Part shown: piece by piece, positions 30,067 to 40,800 of the stretch
Numbering within the stretch: position 1 is the first letter of the stretch
How the letters are laid out: every line of letters begins with the position of its first letter
Source: Chimaeribacter californicus
Lineage (GTDB): Bacteria; Pseudomonadota; Gammaproteobacteria; Enterobacterales; Enterobacteriaceae
Length of the DNA: 64,000 nucleotides
Direction: 5' to 3'
Assembly: GCF_002858675.1 (NCBI RefSeq)
Contig: NZ_PJZF01000006.1
Coordinates: 1-64,000, forward strand
Translations under genes and position numbers: made by a program
The notes under the pieces: generated by a model
Told to the model about the DNA's origin: nothing
Database searches by the model: none
Seen by the model: the letters and a program-made list of their open reading frames with translations, nothing else

Positions 30067-30903
30067 ATGGCATTTGTAACGACGAAAGATGGCGTCAATA
30101 TCTACTTCAAAGACTGGGGCGCAAAAGATGCGCAACCCATTGTTTTTCACCATGGCTGGCCGTTAAGCGCCGATGACTGGGATAACCAGATGCTGTTCTT
30201 CCTGACAGAGGGGTTCCGGGTGATCGCGATTGACCGGCGCGGCCATGGCCGCTCGGATCAGGTCAGTGACGGCCATGACATGGATCATTATGCGGCCGAC
30301 GCTTCAGCAGTGGTTGAACATCTGGATCTTTATAATGCGATACATGTTGGCCATTCCACCGGCGGCGGCCAGGTGGCCCGTTATGTCGCCAGACATGGGC
30401 AGCCACAGGGGCGTGTGGCGAAAGCGGTGCTGATCAGCGCGGTTCCGCCCCTGATGGTGAAAACGGAAAACAACCCTGACGGCACGCCGCGTGAAGTATT
30501 TGATGGCTTCCGTGCAGCGCTGGCCGCCAACCGTGCCCAGTTCTATCTTGATGTCGCGGCCGGGCCATTTTATGGCTTTAACCGGGAAGGCGCGCAGGTT
30601 TCCCAGGGCACCATTCAAAACTGGTGGCGGCAAGGCATGATGGGCGGTGCCAAGGCGCATTATGAAGGCATCAAAGCGTTTTCCGAAACCGATCAGACGG
30701 AAGATTTACAGGCAATCACCGTGCCGACGCTGGTCATGCAGGGTGACGACGATCAGGTGGTGCCTTATAAAGTGGCGTCGTTACTTCAGGATAAATTACT
30801 GCCTGACAGCACGCTTAAAGTGTATGCCGGTTATCCGCACGGTATGCATACGACCCATGCCGAGGTGATCAACGCTGATCTGCTCGCCTTCATTCGTTCT
30901 TAA
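30067..30903 (+). CDS. Alpha/beta hydrolase, cofactor-free haloperoxidase type
   Basis: 278 residues with the alpha/beta-hydrolase fold: oxyanion-hole region HHGWPLSADDW (about 28-38), nucleophile elbow GHSTGGGQ (Ser near 98), acid in QGDDDQVVP (near 225) and catalytic His in GMHTTH (near 262). The sequence style matches bacterial non-haem chloroperoxidases, which are often esterases in vivo. It is the last gene of the three-gene cluster and is followed by a strong terminator. Confidence 0.88.
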   Translation: MAFVTTKDGVNIYFKDWGAKDAQPIVFHHGWPLSADDWDNQMLFFLTEGFRVIAIDRRGHGRSDQVSDGHDMDHYAADASAVVEHLDLYNAIHVGHSTGGGQVARYVARHGQPQGRVAKAVLISAVPPLMVKTENNPDGTPREVFDGFRAALAANRAQFYLDVAAGPFYGFNREGAQVSQGTIQNWWRQGMMGGAKAHYEGIKAFSETDQTEDLQAITVPTLVMQGDDDQVVPYKVASLLQDKLLPDSTLKVYAGYPHGMHTTHAEVINADLLAFIRS

Positions 30904-30925
30904 TGCCATACAGAGAAAGTGAATG

Positions 30926-30967
30926 AAAAATCCGCGATGCTGTTCAACCGGCATCGCGGATTTTTTT
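30926..30967 (+). terminator. Terminator of the SDR-AhpD-hydrolase cluster
   Basis: AAAAATCCGCGATGC (30926-30940), a 10-nt loop, and GCATCGCGGATTTTT (30951-30965) form a perfect 15-bp stem continuing into a T-run. Confidence 0.92.
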
Positions 30968-31065
30968 ATGCCTTCCTCCACAAGAAGGTGCAGGCGATGC
31001 GGCATGCCAGGCCATACTTCCTCCCTAAAGCCTGACGTCTGGTAAGGATAACGGTGATCGGCCCT

Positions 31066-31677
31066 CTATACCGGTTCCGGCCGGTTTTTCAGGGCGGCCA
31101 CGGCACCCTGTACGGTCAGCAGCGTTAACCCGGCCAGCGCCGGATAAAAACCCCGCTGTTCAGCCTGTTCGAGCGGGTGGACGAACAGCGGCAACCAACT
31201 CAGCAGGTGATCTTCCAGCAACGTAATTAACGCTGCCTCACGCCCTTCTGCCGCCAGTACAGCCGCCTGAAACAGTATCAGCCCCAGATGGTCGGGCGGC
31301 TCCGGTGACTCCGTATGCAGTTGCAGGTGTTCACGTTGCAGAAAGTGGCTGAGGGCCACCGTGGAGCAGCCGCGCAGCACGTGTTCCGGGTCGAGGTAGA
31401 CCGATCCCCACGGCGGCGCAGGCTGCGCGCCCGGCCCGGCAAACAGGCGCTGCCAGGCGAGTGCGATTGTATGACGATCCGCCGGAATAAGCTGTACAGC
31501 CAACCGCGACAGGTCGGCATCAGCAACGCCCGGCCAATGTGCGGCCCAGTCTGGCGAGGCGAACAGATCCAGCACTCCGGCCATATCAGGGTGGTCGGGC
31601 GGTAAACGAAAGCCGCAGCCCAGCAGGTTCAGCTGCCGGGAAAGCGTCGGTAATTCAATACGCATGGGATATCTCAT
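31066..31677 (-). CDS. TorD/DmsD-family Tat proofreading chaperone
   Basis: 203-residue all-helical cytoplasmic chaperone that should bind the twin-arginine leader of the DmsA-like subunit and assist molybdenum-cofactor loading. The segment PPWGSVYLDPEHVLRG near residue 95 matches the conserved DmsD region (WGSVWLDRESVLFG in E. coli). It is the last gene of the minus-strand dmsABC operon; its ATG overlaps the TGA of the ferredoxin gene (TGATG), indicating coupling. A second ATG at 31665 (MRIELPTL) is an alternative start. Confidence 0.82.
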   Translation of the reverse strand: MRYPMRIELPTLSRQLNLLGCGFRLPPDHPDMAGVLDLFASPDWAAHWPGVADADLSRLAVQLIPADRHTIALAWQRLFAGPGAQPAPPWGSVYLDPEHVLRGCSTVALSHFLQREHLQLHTESPEPPDHLGLILFQAAVLAAEGREAALITLLEDHLLSWLPLFVHPLEQAEQRGFYPALAGLTLLTVQGAVAALKNRPEPV

Positions 31678-32555
31678 CAGGTTAAGGCGCGCATACCGTG
31701 TGTATGTCGACGGCAGAGCGGGCAGCGTGTCTCATCGGCGGAAAAGCTGACAAAGGCCGTGCGGCAATCCCGGCACTGGCAGGCCGTTACCGGCAGCAGG
31801 CGCGGATGAGCAGATGCCGCCCACGGCTTTATATGGATCGCCCGGGGAAAGCAGACGCCCTCGCAGGCCAGGCAGCCGGTACAGCGGGCAGCATCAATCT
31901 GAAGATGGGTACCGGTAAGCGTAACCGCCTGCTCCGGGCAGAGGCGGCTACAGGCACCACACAGCGTACAGCCCTCGGTATCAACCGACACCTGGAACCA
32001 GCTGATCGCCGGGAAGGCCGCGCGTACGGCCCGCTGACCGGCAGGCATACGGCCGGAAGATTGATCCTGGTTAAAAGGGCGGCCGAGCCAGCGGCGGCGG
32101 GAATGATCGACCTGTTCACCGTCAGGGTGAACGATCTGCCAGATCGGCTCACCAATGCGGGCAAGCACACAATTCAGCGCGACCACCGCAGCCTGCCAGG
32201 CGGTGTTACCACGATCGAGCGAGACCCGCCGGATCCCACGTAATGCATGCCACATCAGTAACTCGTTCACCGAGGGCACAAAGCGATTCCCCTTGCCGGA
32301 CAGGGTGTTGTCCTGGTATTTCCTCTCTATTGGGGATAGGGAGTCAATGGCATCAGCGGGGCAAGCGAACAAACAATCGCCACAGCCCAGGCACTTTTCC
32401 ACATCCAGCACCGGCTGGCGTGCTGCTAGAGAGATCGCACCGGTCTGGCAGGCTGTCGCGCAGGCGGAACAACCGCCGTTCTGGGTTTTATTGCGGATGC
32501 AATGGCCGCTGATGCCGGGCGGCATCAGCGGAGAGATGAAAGGCAAGATACGCAT
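31677..32555 (-). CDS. Multi-cluster 4Fe-4S ferredoxin protein of the dms operon
   Basis: 292 residues, Cys-rich and probably cytoplasmic (no Tat or Sec leader). Visible motifs: C...CSACATAC near 20-33; CLGCGDCLFACP near 55; CTLCGACSRLCP near 195; CTGCLACEGVCFP near 225. That gives about four [4Fe-4S]-type motifs, arranged as two N-terminal and two C-terminal ones separated by a Cys-poor linker. A zinc-ribbon-like tail (CQCRDC... CPLC) follows. Start ATG 32555 lies 1 nt after the dmsC stop; an in-frame start 72 bp upstream would overlap dmsC. E. coli dmsABC has no such gene. It may carry electrons or help assemble the enzyme; the function is not known to me. Confidence 0.75.
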   Translation of the reverse strand: MRILPFISPLMPPGISGHCIRNKTQNGGCSACATACQTGAISLAARQPVLDVEKCLGCGDCLFACPADAIDSLSPIERKYQDNTLSGKGNRFVPSVNELLMWHALRGIRRVSLDRGNTAWQAAVVALNCVLARIGEPIWQIVHPDGEQVDHSRRRWLGRPFNQDQSSGRMPAGQRAVRAAFPAISWFQVSVDTEGCTLCGACSRLCPEQAVTLTGTHLQIDAARCTGCLACEGVCFPRAIHIKPWAASAHPRLLPVTACQCRDCRTAFVSFSADETRCPLCRRHTHGMRALT

Positions 32556-32556
32556 A

Positions 32557-33411
32557 TCAGTGAAGTATAAAGAAGGCATAACGGCTGCCGGTTTGCGCCA
32601 GCAGCACCAGCAACGCGGCAACCGCAATGCCGCTGCGGTACAGAACAGTAACGCGCTGACGGGTCGGGTAGAGCAACAGCACCATCAGCGCGATCGCTGC
32701 CATCAGCAGGGCTGCGCTGGCCATCCGCAACGGTTCGCTGCGCAGGAACGCGGCCACCGCATCAAACGGCAGCGTGACCGGCCGGGCGGCCTGTGCCAGA
32801 AAATCCAGGTAGCCGGGCGTCACCAGCCAGTGGGCTGCCGCCGTTGCAACACAGCTCAGCAGGGCGGTGAGTAACAGACGCTGCATCAGCGGCTGGCTGA
32901 CCGGCCCCCGGCACAGCGTGACCACACCCAGCATCACGCCCAGCGTAAACACCGTGCCGTAAAATGCGACGGCGGTATTCAGGTGCATCCAGGTCACCAC
33001 GGCGCTGTTGATGTAAATGCCGGCCATACAGCCCACATCCGCCAGTCCCACCAGCCCGCCCAGCAGCAGCAGTGACGGATAAACCCGGCGGGTCAGCAAC
33101 GCCAGCAGGGCAACCAGGCCCACGATGCCGAGGTAGAGGCTGGCCAGCAGAATCTCCCGGCTCAGCCACGAACTGGCCACATGACGCAGCGCATGGAACG
33201 CATTCAGCGGATAACCAAGGTGCGCCACCGAGACCAACAGCCCGCCAGCCGCCAGCATAGGGGCGAGCAGCAACAGCGGGCGCAGCGCCAGAAAGCACTG
33301 CTCTGTGGTGAGCGCCCGGCGCAGCCAGTAGCCGCCCAGCGCGCCGATCAGCGCCATCCCTATCGATGCCTGCACCAGCAGGGTAAATACCAGTAACGGC
33401 CACTCATTCAT
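32557..33411 (-). CDS. dmsC: DMSO reductase membrane anchor subunit DmsC
   Basis: 284-residue hydrophobic protein with about eight transmembrane helices (first about 7-27: LLVFTLLVQASIGMALIGAL). It anchors DmsAB to the inner membrane and oxidises menaquinol. VSVAHLGYPLNAFHALRHVASSWLSREIL near 60-86 is the characteristic DmsC quinol-site region with its conserved His. It overlaps dmsB by 8 bp. Confidence 0.9.
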   Translation of the reverse strand: MNEWPLLVFTLLVQASIGMALIGALGGYWLRRALTTEQCFLALRPLLLLAPMLAAGGLLVSVAHLGYPLNAFHALRHVASSWLSREILLASLYLGIVGLVALLALLTRRVYPSLLLLGGLVGLADVGCMAGIYINSAVVTWMHLNTAVAFYGTVFTLGVMLGVVTLCRGPVSQPLMQRLLLTALLSCVATAAAHWLVTPGYLDFLAQAARPVTLPFDAVAAFLRSEPLRMASAALLMAAIALMVLLLYPTRQRVTVLYRSGIAVAALLVLLAQTGSRYAFFILH

Positions 33412-34033
33412 CGTTATTTACCTCTTGTTGTGCGCCCTGATGCGCCCTGACCACCAGATTGGGCCGGGTCAGCGTGGAGTCAGGCAGGCCCTTAACGTCA
33501 CTCAGCGTGCCGTACTTAGCGCGCAGTTCATCAATCGGGCCGAATTTAATGGCGCCCAGCGGGCAGGTCGCCACACAGACCGGCACCTCGCCATTGGCTT
33601 GCAGATCGATGCAGAAATCGCACTTCGACATCTGCCCGGTTTCGGTATTGAGCTGGGGCGCACCGTAAGGGCAGGACCAGGCGCAATAGCCGCAGCCCAC
33701 GCACTTATCGGTGTTGACCCGGACAATGCCGTCACCGGGGCGTTTGTGCATCGCCGTGGTGGGGCAGTTTTTGGTGCAGACCGGGTCGCTGCAGTGGTTG
33801 CATGAAATCGACAGGGTGTAAGCGAAGACGTTATTGCGCAGCCCGCCGTTACCGGTCGGGATAAAGCCGCCGCCCTGCACCTCATACACCCGGCGGAAGC
33901 GCCGCCCGACTTCGAGGTTGTTTTTATCCTTACAGGCGACCTGGCAGGCTTTGCAGCCGGAGCAGCGCGAGGAGTCGATAAAAAAGCCTAATTGCCGATC
34001 GCTGACCGGCGGGAATTCCTGAAATGCACTCAT
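33404..34033 (-). CDS. dmsB: DMSO reductase iron-sulfur subunit DmsB
   Basis: 209-residue electron-transfer subunit with four [4Fe-4S] motifs: CSGCKACQVACK, CNHCSDPVCTKNCP, CVGCGYCAWSCPYGAP and CDFCIDLQANGEVPVCVATCP. QLGFFIDSSRCSGC is nearly the E. coli N-terminus. It passes electrons from DmsC to the molybdenum centre of DmsA. Its ATG overlaps the dmsA TGA (ATGA), and GAGGTAA lies upstream. Confidence 0.94.
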   Translation of the reverse strand: MSAFQEFPPVSDRQLGFFIDSSRCSGCKACQVACKDKNNLEVGRRFRRVYEVQGGGFIPTGNGGLRNNVFAYTLSISCNHCSDPVCTKNCPTTAMHKRPGDGIVRVNTDKCVGCGYCAWSCPYGAPQLNTETGQMSKCDFCIDLQANGEVPVCVATCPLGAIKFGPIDELRAKYGTLSDVKGLPDSTLTRPNLVVRAHQGAQQEVNNDE

Positions 34034-36426
34034 GCTTTGCTTACCTCAACCAACAGCGTCTGGTGGGAGTTGCCTTTTGCCAGTGGGGTGATGCGGGCCG
34101 AGGTCAAGACATTTGGGCAGCCGCCGCGATCCACGCCGTGTTCATCCGGTTGCCACCAGGCCCCGGCCTGAAGCGCCACCACGCCGGGCATAATGCGCGC
34201 GGTCAGGTGGGCCGGAATCGCCATCACGCCGCGATCGTTAAAGATGCGGATAGTGTCGCCCTGCCGGATACCGCGGCGTCCGGCATCCTGCGGGTTAATC
34301 CACAGCACCTGCTCCTGCACTTCCTGCATCCACGGGTTCGGGTATTGGGTCGAGTTGGCGCGGTTTTTCCCTTTCCAGGTGATCAGCTGCAATGGGTAGC
34401 GTTGACGTAACGCATCTTCCGGCCCCTCATGGGCAGGCACATAGTGGGAGAGGGCGGGGATTTCCGGGTGCTGCATCTCATACAGCCGTTTGGAGAACAG
34501 CTCAATTTTGCCGGACGGCGTCGGGAACGGGTTATTGGCCGGGTCGTTGATATTTTTCTCAAACGCGATATGCGGCGCGCCTTTGAACAGATGTTGCCGC
34601 TTAACGCAAAGCTCTTCGAAGGTCGGGAAATTCTCGTCCGGCATCGCCTGGCGGGTGGTCTCGACAATGTGGGCGATCCACGCTTTTTCCGAGCGGCCTT
34701 CACTGAACTGCGGTTCGACGCCAAGTTTTGCCGCCACCTCGCGCAGCCACTCATAATCAGAGCGGCGCTCAAAGTCCGGTTCAATCAGCTTCTCAGAAAG
34801 GATGACATAGTTGCCGGTACCCCAGGTTTCGCCAATATTCCAGCGCTCCATAAAGCTGGTTTCCGGCAGCAACAGGTCAGCATAGCGTGCGCTGGGGGTC
34901 AGGTAGAGATCGCTGGCGACGATAAATTCAATACGCGACTCATCTTCCAGCACGCTTACCGCCTGCAACAGATCCGGGTTCTGGTTCGCCAGGTAGTTAC
35001 TGCCGAGTGAGAACAGGATGCGGATGTTGCTCTGTAGCCGATCCGCGCCTTTCAGCCCCATTTCCGGCGTGATTTTTGTGGCGTCATCCGCAGCCTGCAC
35101 CCAGTTCATGATGGAAATTTTGGCCGCTACCGGGTTGTCCGGGCACTCCGGGCCGGTCATGAATTTACGGTTGCCGATGCCGCCATAACCGGCCGCCCAG
35201 CCGCCGCGTACGCCGACATTGCCGGTGATTGACGCCAGCAGGGTGGAGCCACGCGCCGCGCGTTCACCGCTGTTATGGCGCTGCGGCCCCCATCCCTGGA
35301 TCAGGGCAGCGGGTTTGGTGGTGGCGTAATCGCGCGCAAGCTGAAGAATTGTCTGCGCTGGGACGCGTGTAATTTTTTCCGCCCATTGCGGCGTTTTTTC
35401 GATGCCATCTTTCAGTCCGAACAGGTAAGCCACCAGCGACTCATTCGGCGGCACGCCCTCAGGCATGGACGCCTCATCAAAGCCGAGGGTGTAGCGGTCA
35501 ATGAATGCGCGGTCGTGCAGGTTTTCGCTGATGATGACGTACATCATCGCGTCCATCAGGGCGTTGTCGGTGGTCGGCAGCAGCGGGATCCACTCGTCAG
35601 CCAGCGAGGCGGCGGTGTCGGAGTAGCGCGGGTCAACCACCACAAAGCGTGTGCCGTTGGCTTTCATCTGCTGGTAGTAGTGGTTGGTGTGGCCGAACAC
35701 CGTTTCATTGGGGTTATGTCCCCAGAGGATCACCAGTTTGGTATCGGCCAGCGTGTCCAGGGTGCTGCCGCTGGCGGCGGTGCCGTAGGTATAAGGCGTG
35801 GCTGCGGCGGTGTTGCCCATGCTGACGGAGTGGTAGTGCTCCAGATAACCGCCGGTCAGGTTAAACAGGCGGCGCAGCATTTTGTCGCCGGAGAAGGTGC
35901 CGCCGCTGACGGCGGTATTGGTATGGGCGAAACGCGCCGCCGGGCCATATTGGGCAGTGATGCGCGTCAGGTTATCGGCGATCATTGTGGTGGCTTCGTC
36001 CCAGCTGATGCGCTCAAACTTGCCTTCGCCCCGTTTGCCGACCCGTTTCATCGGGTATTTCAGCCGATCCGGGTGGTAAACAAATTTCCGGTAGCCGCGG
36101 CCGCGCACGCAGGCGCGCATAATCGGCATCTGCGGGTCCAGTGCGCTGTCCGGGCGGGTGGAGATGCGCGTCACCATGCCCTGTTCAACATGGGCGCGGA
36201 TGTCACATTTGCCGCCGCAGTCAAAGGTGCTGCAGGTCGGTACGATCTGCGCCGCAGGCACCGCCGGGGAGGGGGCAGCGGTATTAATTGCCTCAGCAGA
36301 GACGCTGCGCCCGGCAAGAAAAGGCACCGCCATCAGGGCACTGCCGGCCTGAACAAACTGCCGTCGGCTCAGCGACGGGCCACCCAGAGGGGCCGGATCG
36401 GATCCGGGAATTTTTCGCGTTGACAT
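34030..36426 (-). CDS. dmsA: DMSO reductase catalytic subunit DmsA-like (Mo-bisMGD)
   Basis: 798-residue periplasmic oxidoreductase using DMSO or other S-/N-oxides as terminal electron acceptors in anaerobic respiration. A twin-arginine leader (SRRQFVQAG, residues 20-28, then a hydrophobic stretch ending SVSA) is followed by a [4Fe-4S] site CSTFDCGGKC (about 65-74) with RACVRGRG. Mo-bis-MGD binding regions include GHNPNETVFG and GWGPQRHNSGERAARG. The family includes YnfE/YnfF, so the physiological substrate could differ from DMSO. First gene of dmsABC-ferredoxin-chaperone; FNR-like site upstream, and an inverted repeat covers its start. Confidence 0.9.
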   Translation of the reverse strand: MSTRKIPGSDPAPLGGPSLSRRQFVQAGSALMAVPFLAGRSVSAEAINTAAPSPAVPAAQIVPTCSTFDCGGKCDIRAHVEQGMVTRISTRPDSALDPQMPIMRACVRGRGYRKFVYHPDRLKYPMKRVGKRGEGKFERISWDEATTMIADNLTRITAQYGPAARFAHTNTAVSGGTFSGDKMLRRLFNLTGGYLEHYHSVSMGNTAAATPYTYGTAASGSTLDTLADTKLVILWGHNPNETVFGHTNHYYQQMKANGTRFVVVDPRYSDTAASLADEWIPLLPTTDNALMDAMMYVIISENLHDRAFIDRYTLGFDEASMPEGVPPNESLVAYLFGLKDGIEKTPQWAEKITRVPAQTILQLARDYATTKPAALIQGWGPQRHNSGERAARGSTLLASITGNVGVRGGWAAGYGGIGNRKFMTGPECPDNPVAAKISIMNWVQAADDATKITPEMGLKGADRLQSNIRILFSLGSNYLANQNPDLLQAVSVLEDESRIEFIVASDLYLTPSARYADLLLPETSFMERWNIGETWGTGNYVILSEKLIEPDFERRSDYEWLREVAAKLGVEPQFSEGRSEKAWIAHIVETTRQAMPDENFPTFEELCVKRQHLFKGAPHIAFEKNINDPANNPFPTPSGKIELFSKRLYEMQHPEIPALSHYVPAHEGPEDALRQRYPLQLITWKGKNRANSTQYPNPWMQEVQEQVLWINPQDAGRRGIRQGDTIRIFNDRGVMAIPAHLTARIMPGVVALQAGAWWQPDEHGVDRGGCPNVLTSARITPLAKGNSHQTLLVEVSKA

Positions 36427-36457
36427 AGGCTCTATCCAAAAAAAGGAAAGAGCCTAT
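36425..36457. repeat. Inverted repeat covering the dmsA ribosome-binding site and start
   Basis: ATAGGCTCTATCC (36425-36437) and GGAAAGAGCCTAT (36445-36457) pair over 12 of 13 positions around seven A/T. In the dmsA message the 3' arm contains the GGA of the ribosome-binding site and the AU of the AUG. Whether it forms in RNA depends on the start site; the 5' arm also overlaps a possible -10. Confidence 0.6.
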
Positions 36458-36478
36458 AAAGCCCCATGGGCGCTCACT

Positions 36479-36492
36479 ATGATGAACGTCAA
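36479..36492. promoter_or_regulatory. FNR-like site upstream of dmsA
   Basis: On the minus strand TTGAC-GTTC-ATCAT matches the FNR consensus TTGAT-N4-ATCAA at 8 of 10 positions. Centred at 36485.5, it would sit near -41.5 if transcription starts around 36444, the usual activating position. It fits the FNR dependence known for E. coli dmsABC. Confidence 0.6.
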
Positions 36493-36814
36493 TATAATGA
36501 CGGTAAGCAGGGAATAGCGGGAAATAAAGCAGGGGCAGGGAGGAGAGAGATATTTTATAGTGATATTATTAAGTTATATATTTATATGATGAATAATTTA
36601 ACCGGGACGGGCAATAGAAATTGCCATCCCTGGGGCCGGAGTAATCAGGCCGTTTTATATTTTATTTGCTTAATAAAGTGAGAAATCAATTAGCCCTGTA
36701 TCCTTTATGGAATAGCGTAAATTTATTACTTTTCCCCGTAATAACGCCCATAAAGCAGGTAATCCGCTCCCTATTTGATCCGCCACTCAGGGGGCAGAGA
36801 ACCCTGTGTCTGGG
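36493..36814. other. AT-rich spacer dmsA-pstS
   Basis: No convincing gene. A short hairpin, GGCAAT-AGAA-ATTGCC (36610-36625) inside GGGAC/ATCCC flanks, lacks a U-run. The segment 36540-36600 is very AT-rich. Confidence 0.6.
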
Positions 36815-36870
36815 ATGTCATAAAACTGTCATATTAACTACATTTTACTGTCACCAAACTGTCCTATTTT
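36815..36870 (+). promoter_or_regulatory. pstS promoter with two Pho boxes
   Basis: TGTCATAAAACTGTCATAT (36816-36834) and CTGTCACCAAACTGTCC (36848-36864) are tandem PhoB-binding Pho boxes, followed by the -10 region TATTTT (36865-36870). The arrangement is almost the same as in E. coli pstS, so activation by PhoB under phosphate limitation is expected. Confidence 0.92.
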
Positions 36871-36939
36871 GCCATCAGCAGCAATTCACATACTCAAAAA
36901 ACGGCTTAAGCCGGAGTGCCATTTCCCCCAGGAGAAATT

Positions 36940-37980
36940 ATGAAACTGATGCGTACCACCGTCGCCGGTATTGTGGCAGCCACCTTTTCGTTAACCACGA
37001 TGTCAGCATTTGCCGCCGCCAGCCTCACCGGTGCCGGCGGCACCTTCCCGGCGCCGGTTTATGCCAAATGGGCGGACAGCTATCAGAAAGAGACCGGGAA
37101 TCAGGTCAACTATCAGGGGATCGGCTCCTCCGGCGGCGTGAAACAGATCATCGCCAAAACCGTGGACTTCGGCGCGTCTGACGCCCCAATGGCAGAAGAC
37201 AAGCTCAACAGCAACGGCCTGTTCCAGTTCCCGACCGTGATCGGCGGTGTGGTGCTGGCGGTTAACCTGCCGGGCGTGAAATCCGGTGAGCTGACGCTGG
37301 ACGGCCAGACACTGGGTGACATCTACCTGGGGAACATCAAAAAGTGGAATGACCCGGCCATCGTTAAGCTGAACCCGGGCGTAAAACTGCCGGATCAGAA
37401 CATCGCCGTGGTTCGCCGCGCGGACGGCTCCGGTACCTCCTTCGTCTTCACCAGCTACCTGGCGAAAGTCAATGCGACCTGGAAAGAGAAAGTGGGCGCG
37501 GGCAACACCGTTAACTGGCCGGCTGGTCTGGGCGGTAAAGGCAACGACGGCGTCGCCGCTTTCGTGCAGCGTCTGCCGGGGTCAATCGGCTACGTAGAAT
37601 ACGCCTACGCCAAACAGAACAATCTGGCCTACACCAAACTGGTGAACGCCGACGGCCAGGCAGTCAGCCCGACGGAAGAGGCCTTCAGTGCCGCGGCGAA
37701 AGGCGCAGACTGGACCAAATCCTTCGCGCAGGACCTGACCAACCAGAAAGGCGGTGACGCATGGCCGATCACGTCCACCACCTTCATCCTGATCTACAAG
37801 AACCAGCCGAACGCCCAGAAAGGTGCTGAAGTGCTGAAGTTCTTTGACTGGGCGTACAAAAACGGTAATCAGGTCGCCAACGATCTGGATTACGCCACCC
37901 TGCCTGACGCGGTGGTCACGCAAATCCGTGCGTCCTGGAAAGAGAACATCAAAGACAGCAACGGAAAATCCCTGTTCTGA
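36940..37980 (+). CDS. pstS: Phosphate-binding periplasmic protein PstS
   Basis: High-affinity phosphate receptor of the Pst importer. The 346-residue precursor has a 25-residue Sec leader ([10 protein letters not shown]... MSAFA) and the mature start [14 protein letters not shown]. Phosphate-binding segments [13 protein letters not shown] and FGASDAP are visible. Start ATG 36940 with CAGGAGA upstream. Two GC-rich hairpins follow before pstC, consistent with excess production of the binding protein. Confidence 0.97.
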   Translation: MKLMRTTVAGIVAATFSLTTMSAFAAASLTGAGGTFPAPVYAKWADSYQKETGNQVNYQGIGSSGGVKQIIAKTVDFGASDAPMAEDKLNSNGLFQFPTVIGGVVLAVNLPGVKSGELTLDGQTLGDIYLGNIKKWNDPAIVKLNPGVKLPDQNIAVVRRADGSGTSFVFTSYLAKVNATWKEKVGAGNTVNWPAGLGGKGNDGVAAFVQRLPGSIGYVEYAYAKQNNLAYTKLVNADGQAVSPTEEAFSAAAKGADWTKSFAQDLTNQKGGDAWPITSTTFILIYKNQPNAQKGAEVLKFFDWAYKNGNQVANDLDYATLPDAVVTQIRASWKENIKDSNGKSLF

Positions 37981-37993
37981 TCCGTTTGCCGCG

Positions 37994-38034
37994 ACCCGGC
38001 GCTGCCGGGTTATCAAGCCCGGCTCCGGCCGGGC
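37994..38034 (+). repeat. Tandem hairpins between pstS and pstC
   Basis: ACCCGGC-GCT-GCCGGGT (37994-38010) and GCCCGGC-TCCG-GCCGGGC (38017-38034) are two perfect 7-bp stems in a row without a U-run. They probably protect the pstS message from 3' exonucleases or attenuate transcription into pstC. Confidence 0.65.
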
Positions 38035-38060
38035 AGTATCGTTAACGAGAAGAGTGTCGT

Positions 38061-39017
38061 ATGGCTGAGTACAAGCCGGCTATCAAACCACCGGGCAAGC
38101 ACGGTGACTATCTTTTCAGCGCGCTGGTTAAACTGGCCGCGCTGATTACCCTATTTCTGCTGGGCGGGATTATCGTCTCCCTGATTGTGGCGTCCTGGCC
38201 GAGTATGCAGAAATTCGGGTTCTCCTTCCTGTGGACGAAAGAGTGGGACGCGCCCGCCGAGCAGTTCGGCGCACTGGTACCGATCTACGGCACCATTGTG
38301 ACCTCCCTGATCGCCCTGATTATTGCGGTACCGGTGAGTTTCGGCATTGCGCTGTTCCTGACTGAACTGGCACCGAACTGGCTGAAACGCCCGCTGGGCG
38401 TGGCGATTGAGCTGCTGGCGGCCATCCCGAGTATCGTGTACGGCATGTGGGGGCTGTTTGTGTTCGCCCCGCTGTTCGCTACCTACTTCCAACAGCCGGT
38501 CGGCGACGTGCTCTCCGGTATTCCGATTGTCGGTGAGCTGTTCTCCGGCCCGGCATTCGGCATCGGTATCCTGGCGGCCGGGGTGATCCTCGCCATTATG
38601 ATCATCCCTTATATCGCGGCCGTTATGCGTGACGTCTTCGAACAGACGCCGGTGATGATGAAAGAGTCCGCCTACGGCATCGGCTGCACCACCTGGGAAG
38701 TGATCTGGCGCATTGTGCTGCCCTTCACCAAAAACGGCGTGATCGGCGGCGTGATGCTGGGGCTGGGGCGCGCATTGGGCGAAACCATGGCGGTGACCTT
38801 TATCATCGGTAATACCTACCAGCTCGACAGCCCGTCGCTTTACATGCCGGGCAACAGTATCACTTCCGCACTGGCCAACGAATTCGCCGAAGCGGAGTCC
38901 GGCGTGCATACCGCGGCGCTGATGGAGCTGGGCCTGATTCTGTTCGTGATTACCTTTATCGTCCTGGCACTGTCGAAGCTGATGGTGATGCGCCTGGCGA
39001 AAAACGAGGGCCGCTGA
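38061..39017 (+). CDS. pstC: Phosphate ABC transporter permease PstC
   Basis: Inner-membrane permease, 318 residues with about six helices. The EAA-type loop that docks to PstB is in [21 protein letters not shown] near 205-225. [20 protein letters not shown] is a conserved helix near 115. pstA begins 1 bp after the stop, with which PstC forms the channel. Confidence 0.96.
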   Translation: MAEYKPAIKPPGKHGDYLFSALVKLAALITLFLLGGIIVSLIVASWPSMQKFGFSFLWTKEWDAPAEQFGALVPIYGTIVTSLIALIIAVPVSFGIALFLTELAPNWLKRPLGVAIELLAAIPSIVYGMWGLFVFAPLFATYFQQPVGDVLSGIPIVGELFSGPAFGIGILAAGVILAIMIIPYIAAVMRDVFEQTPVMMKESAYGIGCTTWEVIWRIVLPFTKNGVIGGVMLGLGRALGETMAVTFIIGNTYQLDSPSLYMPGNSITSALANEFAEAESGVHTAALMELGLILFVITFIVLALSKLMVMRLAKNEGR

Positions 39018-39018
39018 G

Positions 39019-40747
<1,729 letters not shown>

Positions 40748-40800
40748 TCCCGCCGTGGGTACGGCAACGCATCCGCTGACAGCGCCAATAGGATAAGCAC

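Noticed and set aside
36601-36630. Terminator between dmsA and pstS
   Set aside because: The GGCAAT/ATTGCC hairpin has no U-run and the two flanking genes are divergent, so no transcript is expected to end there.
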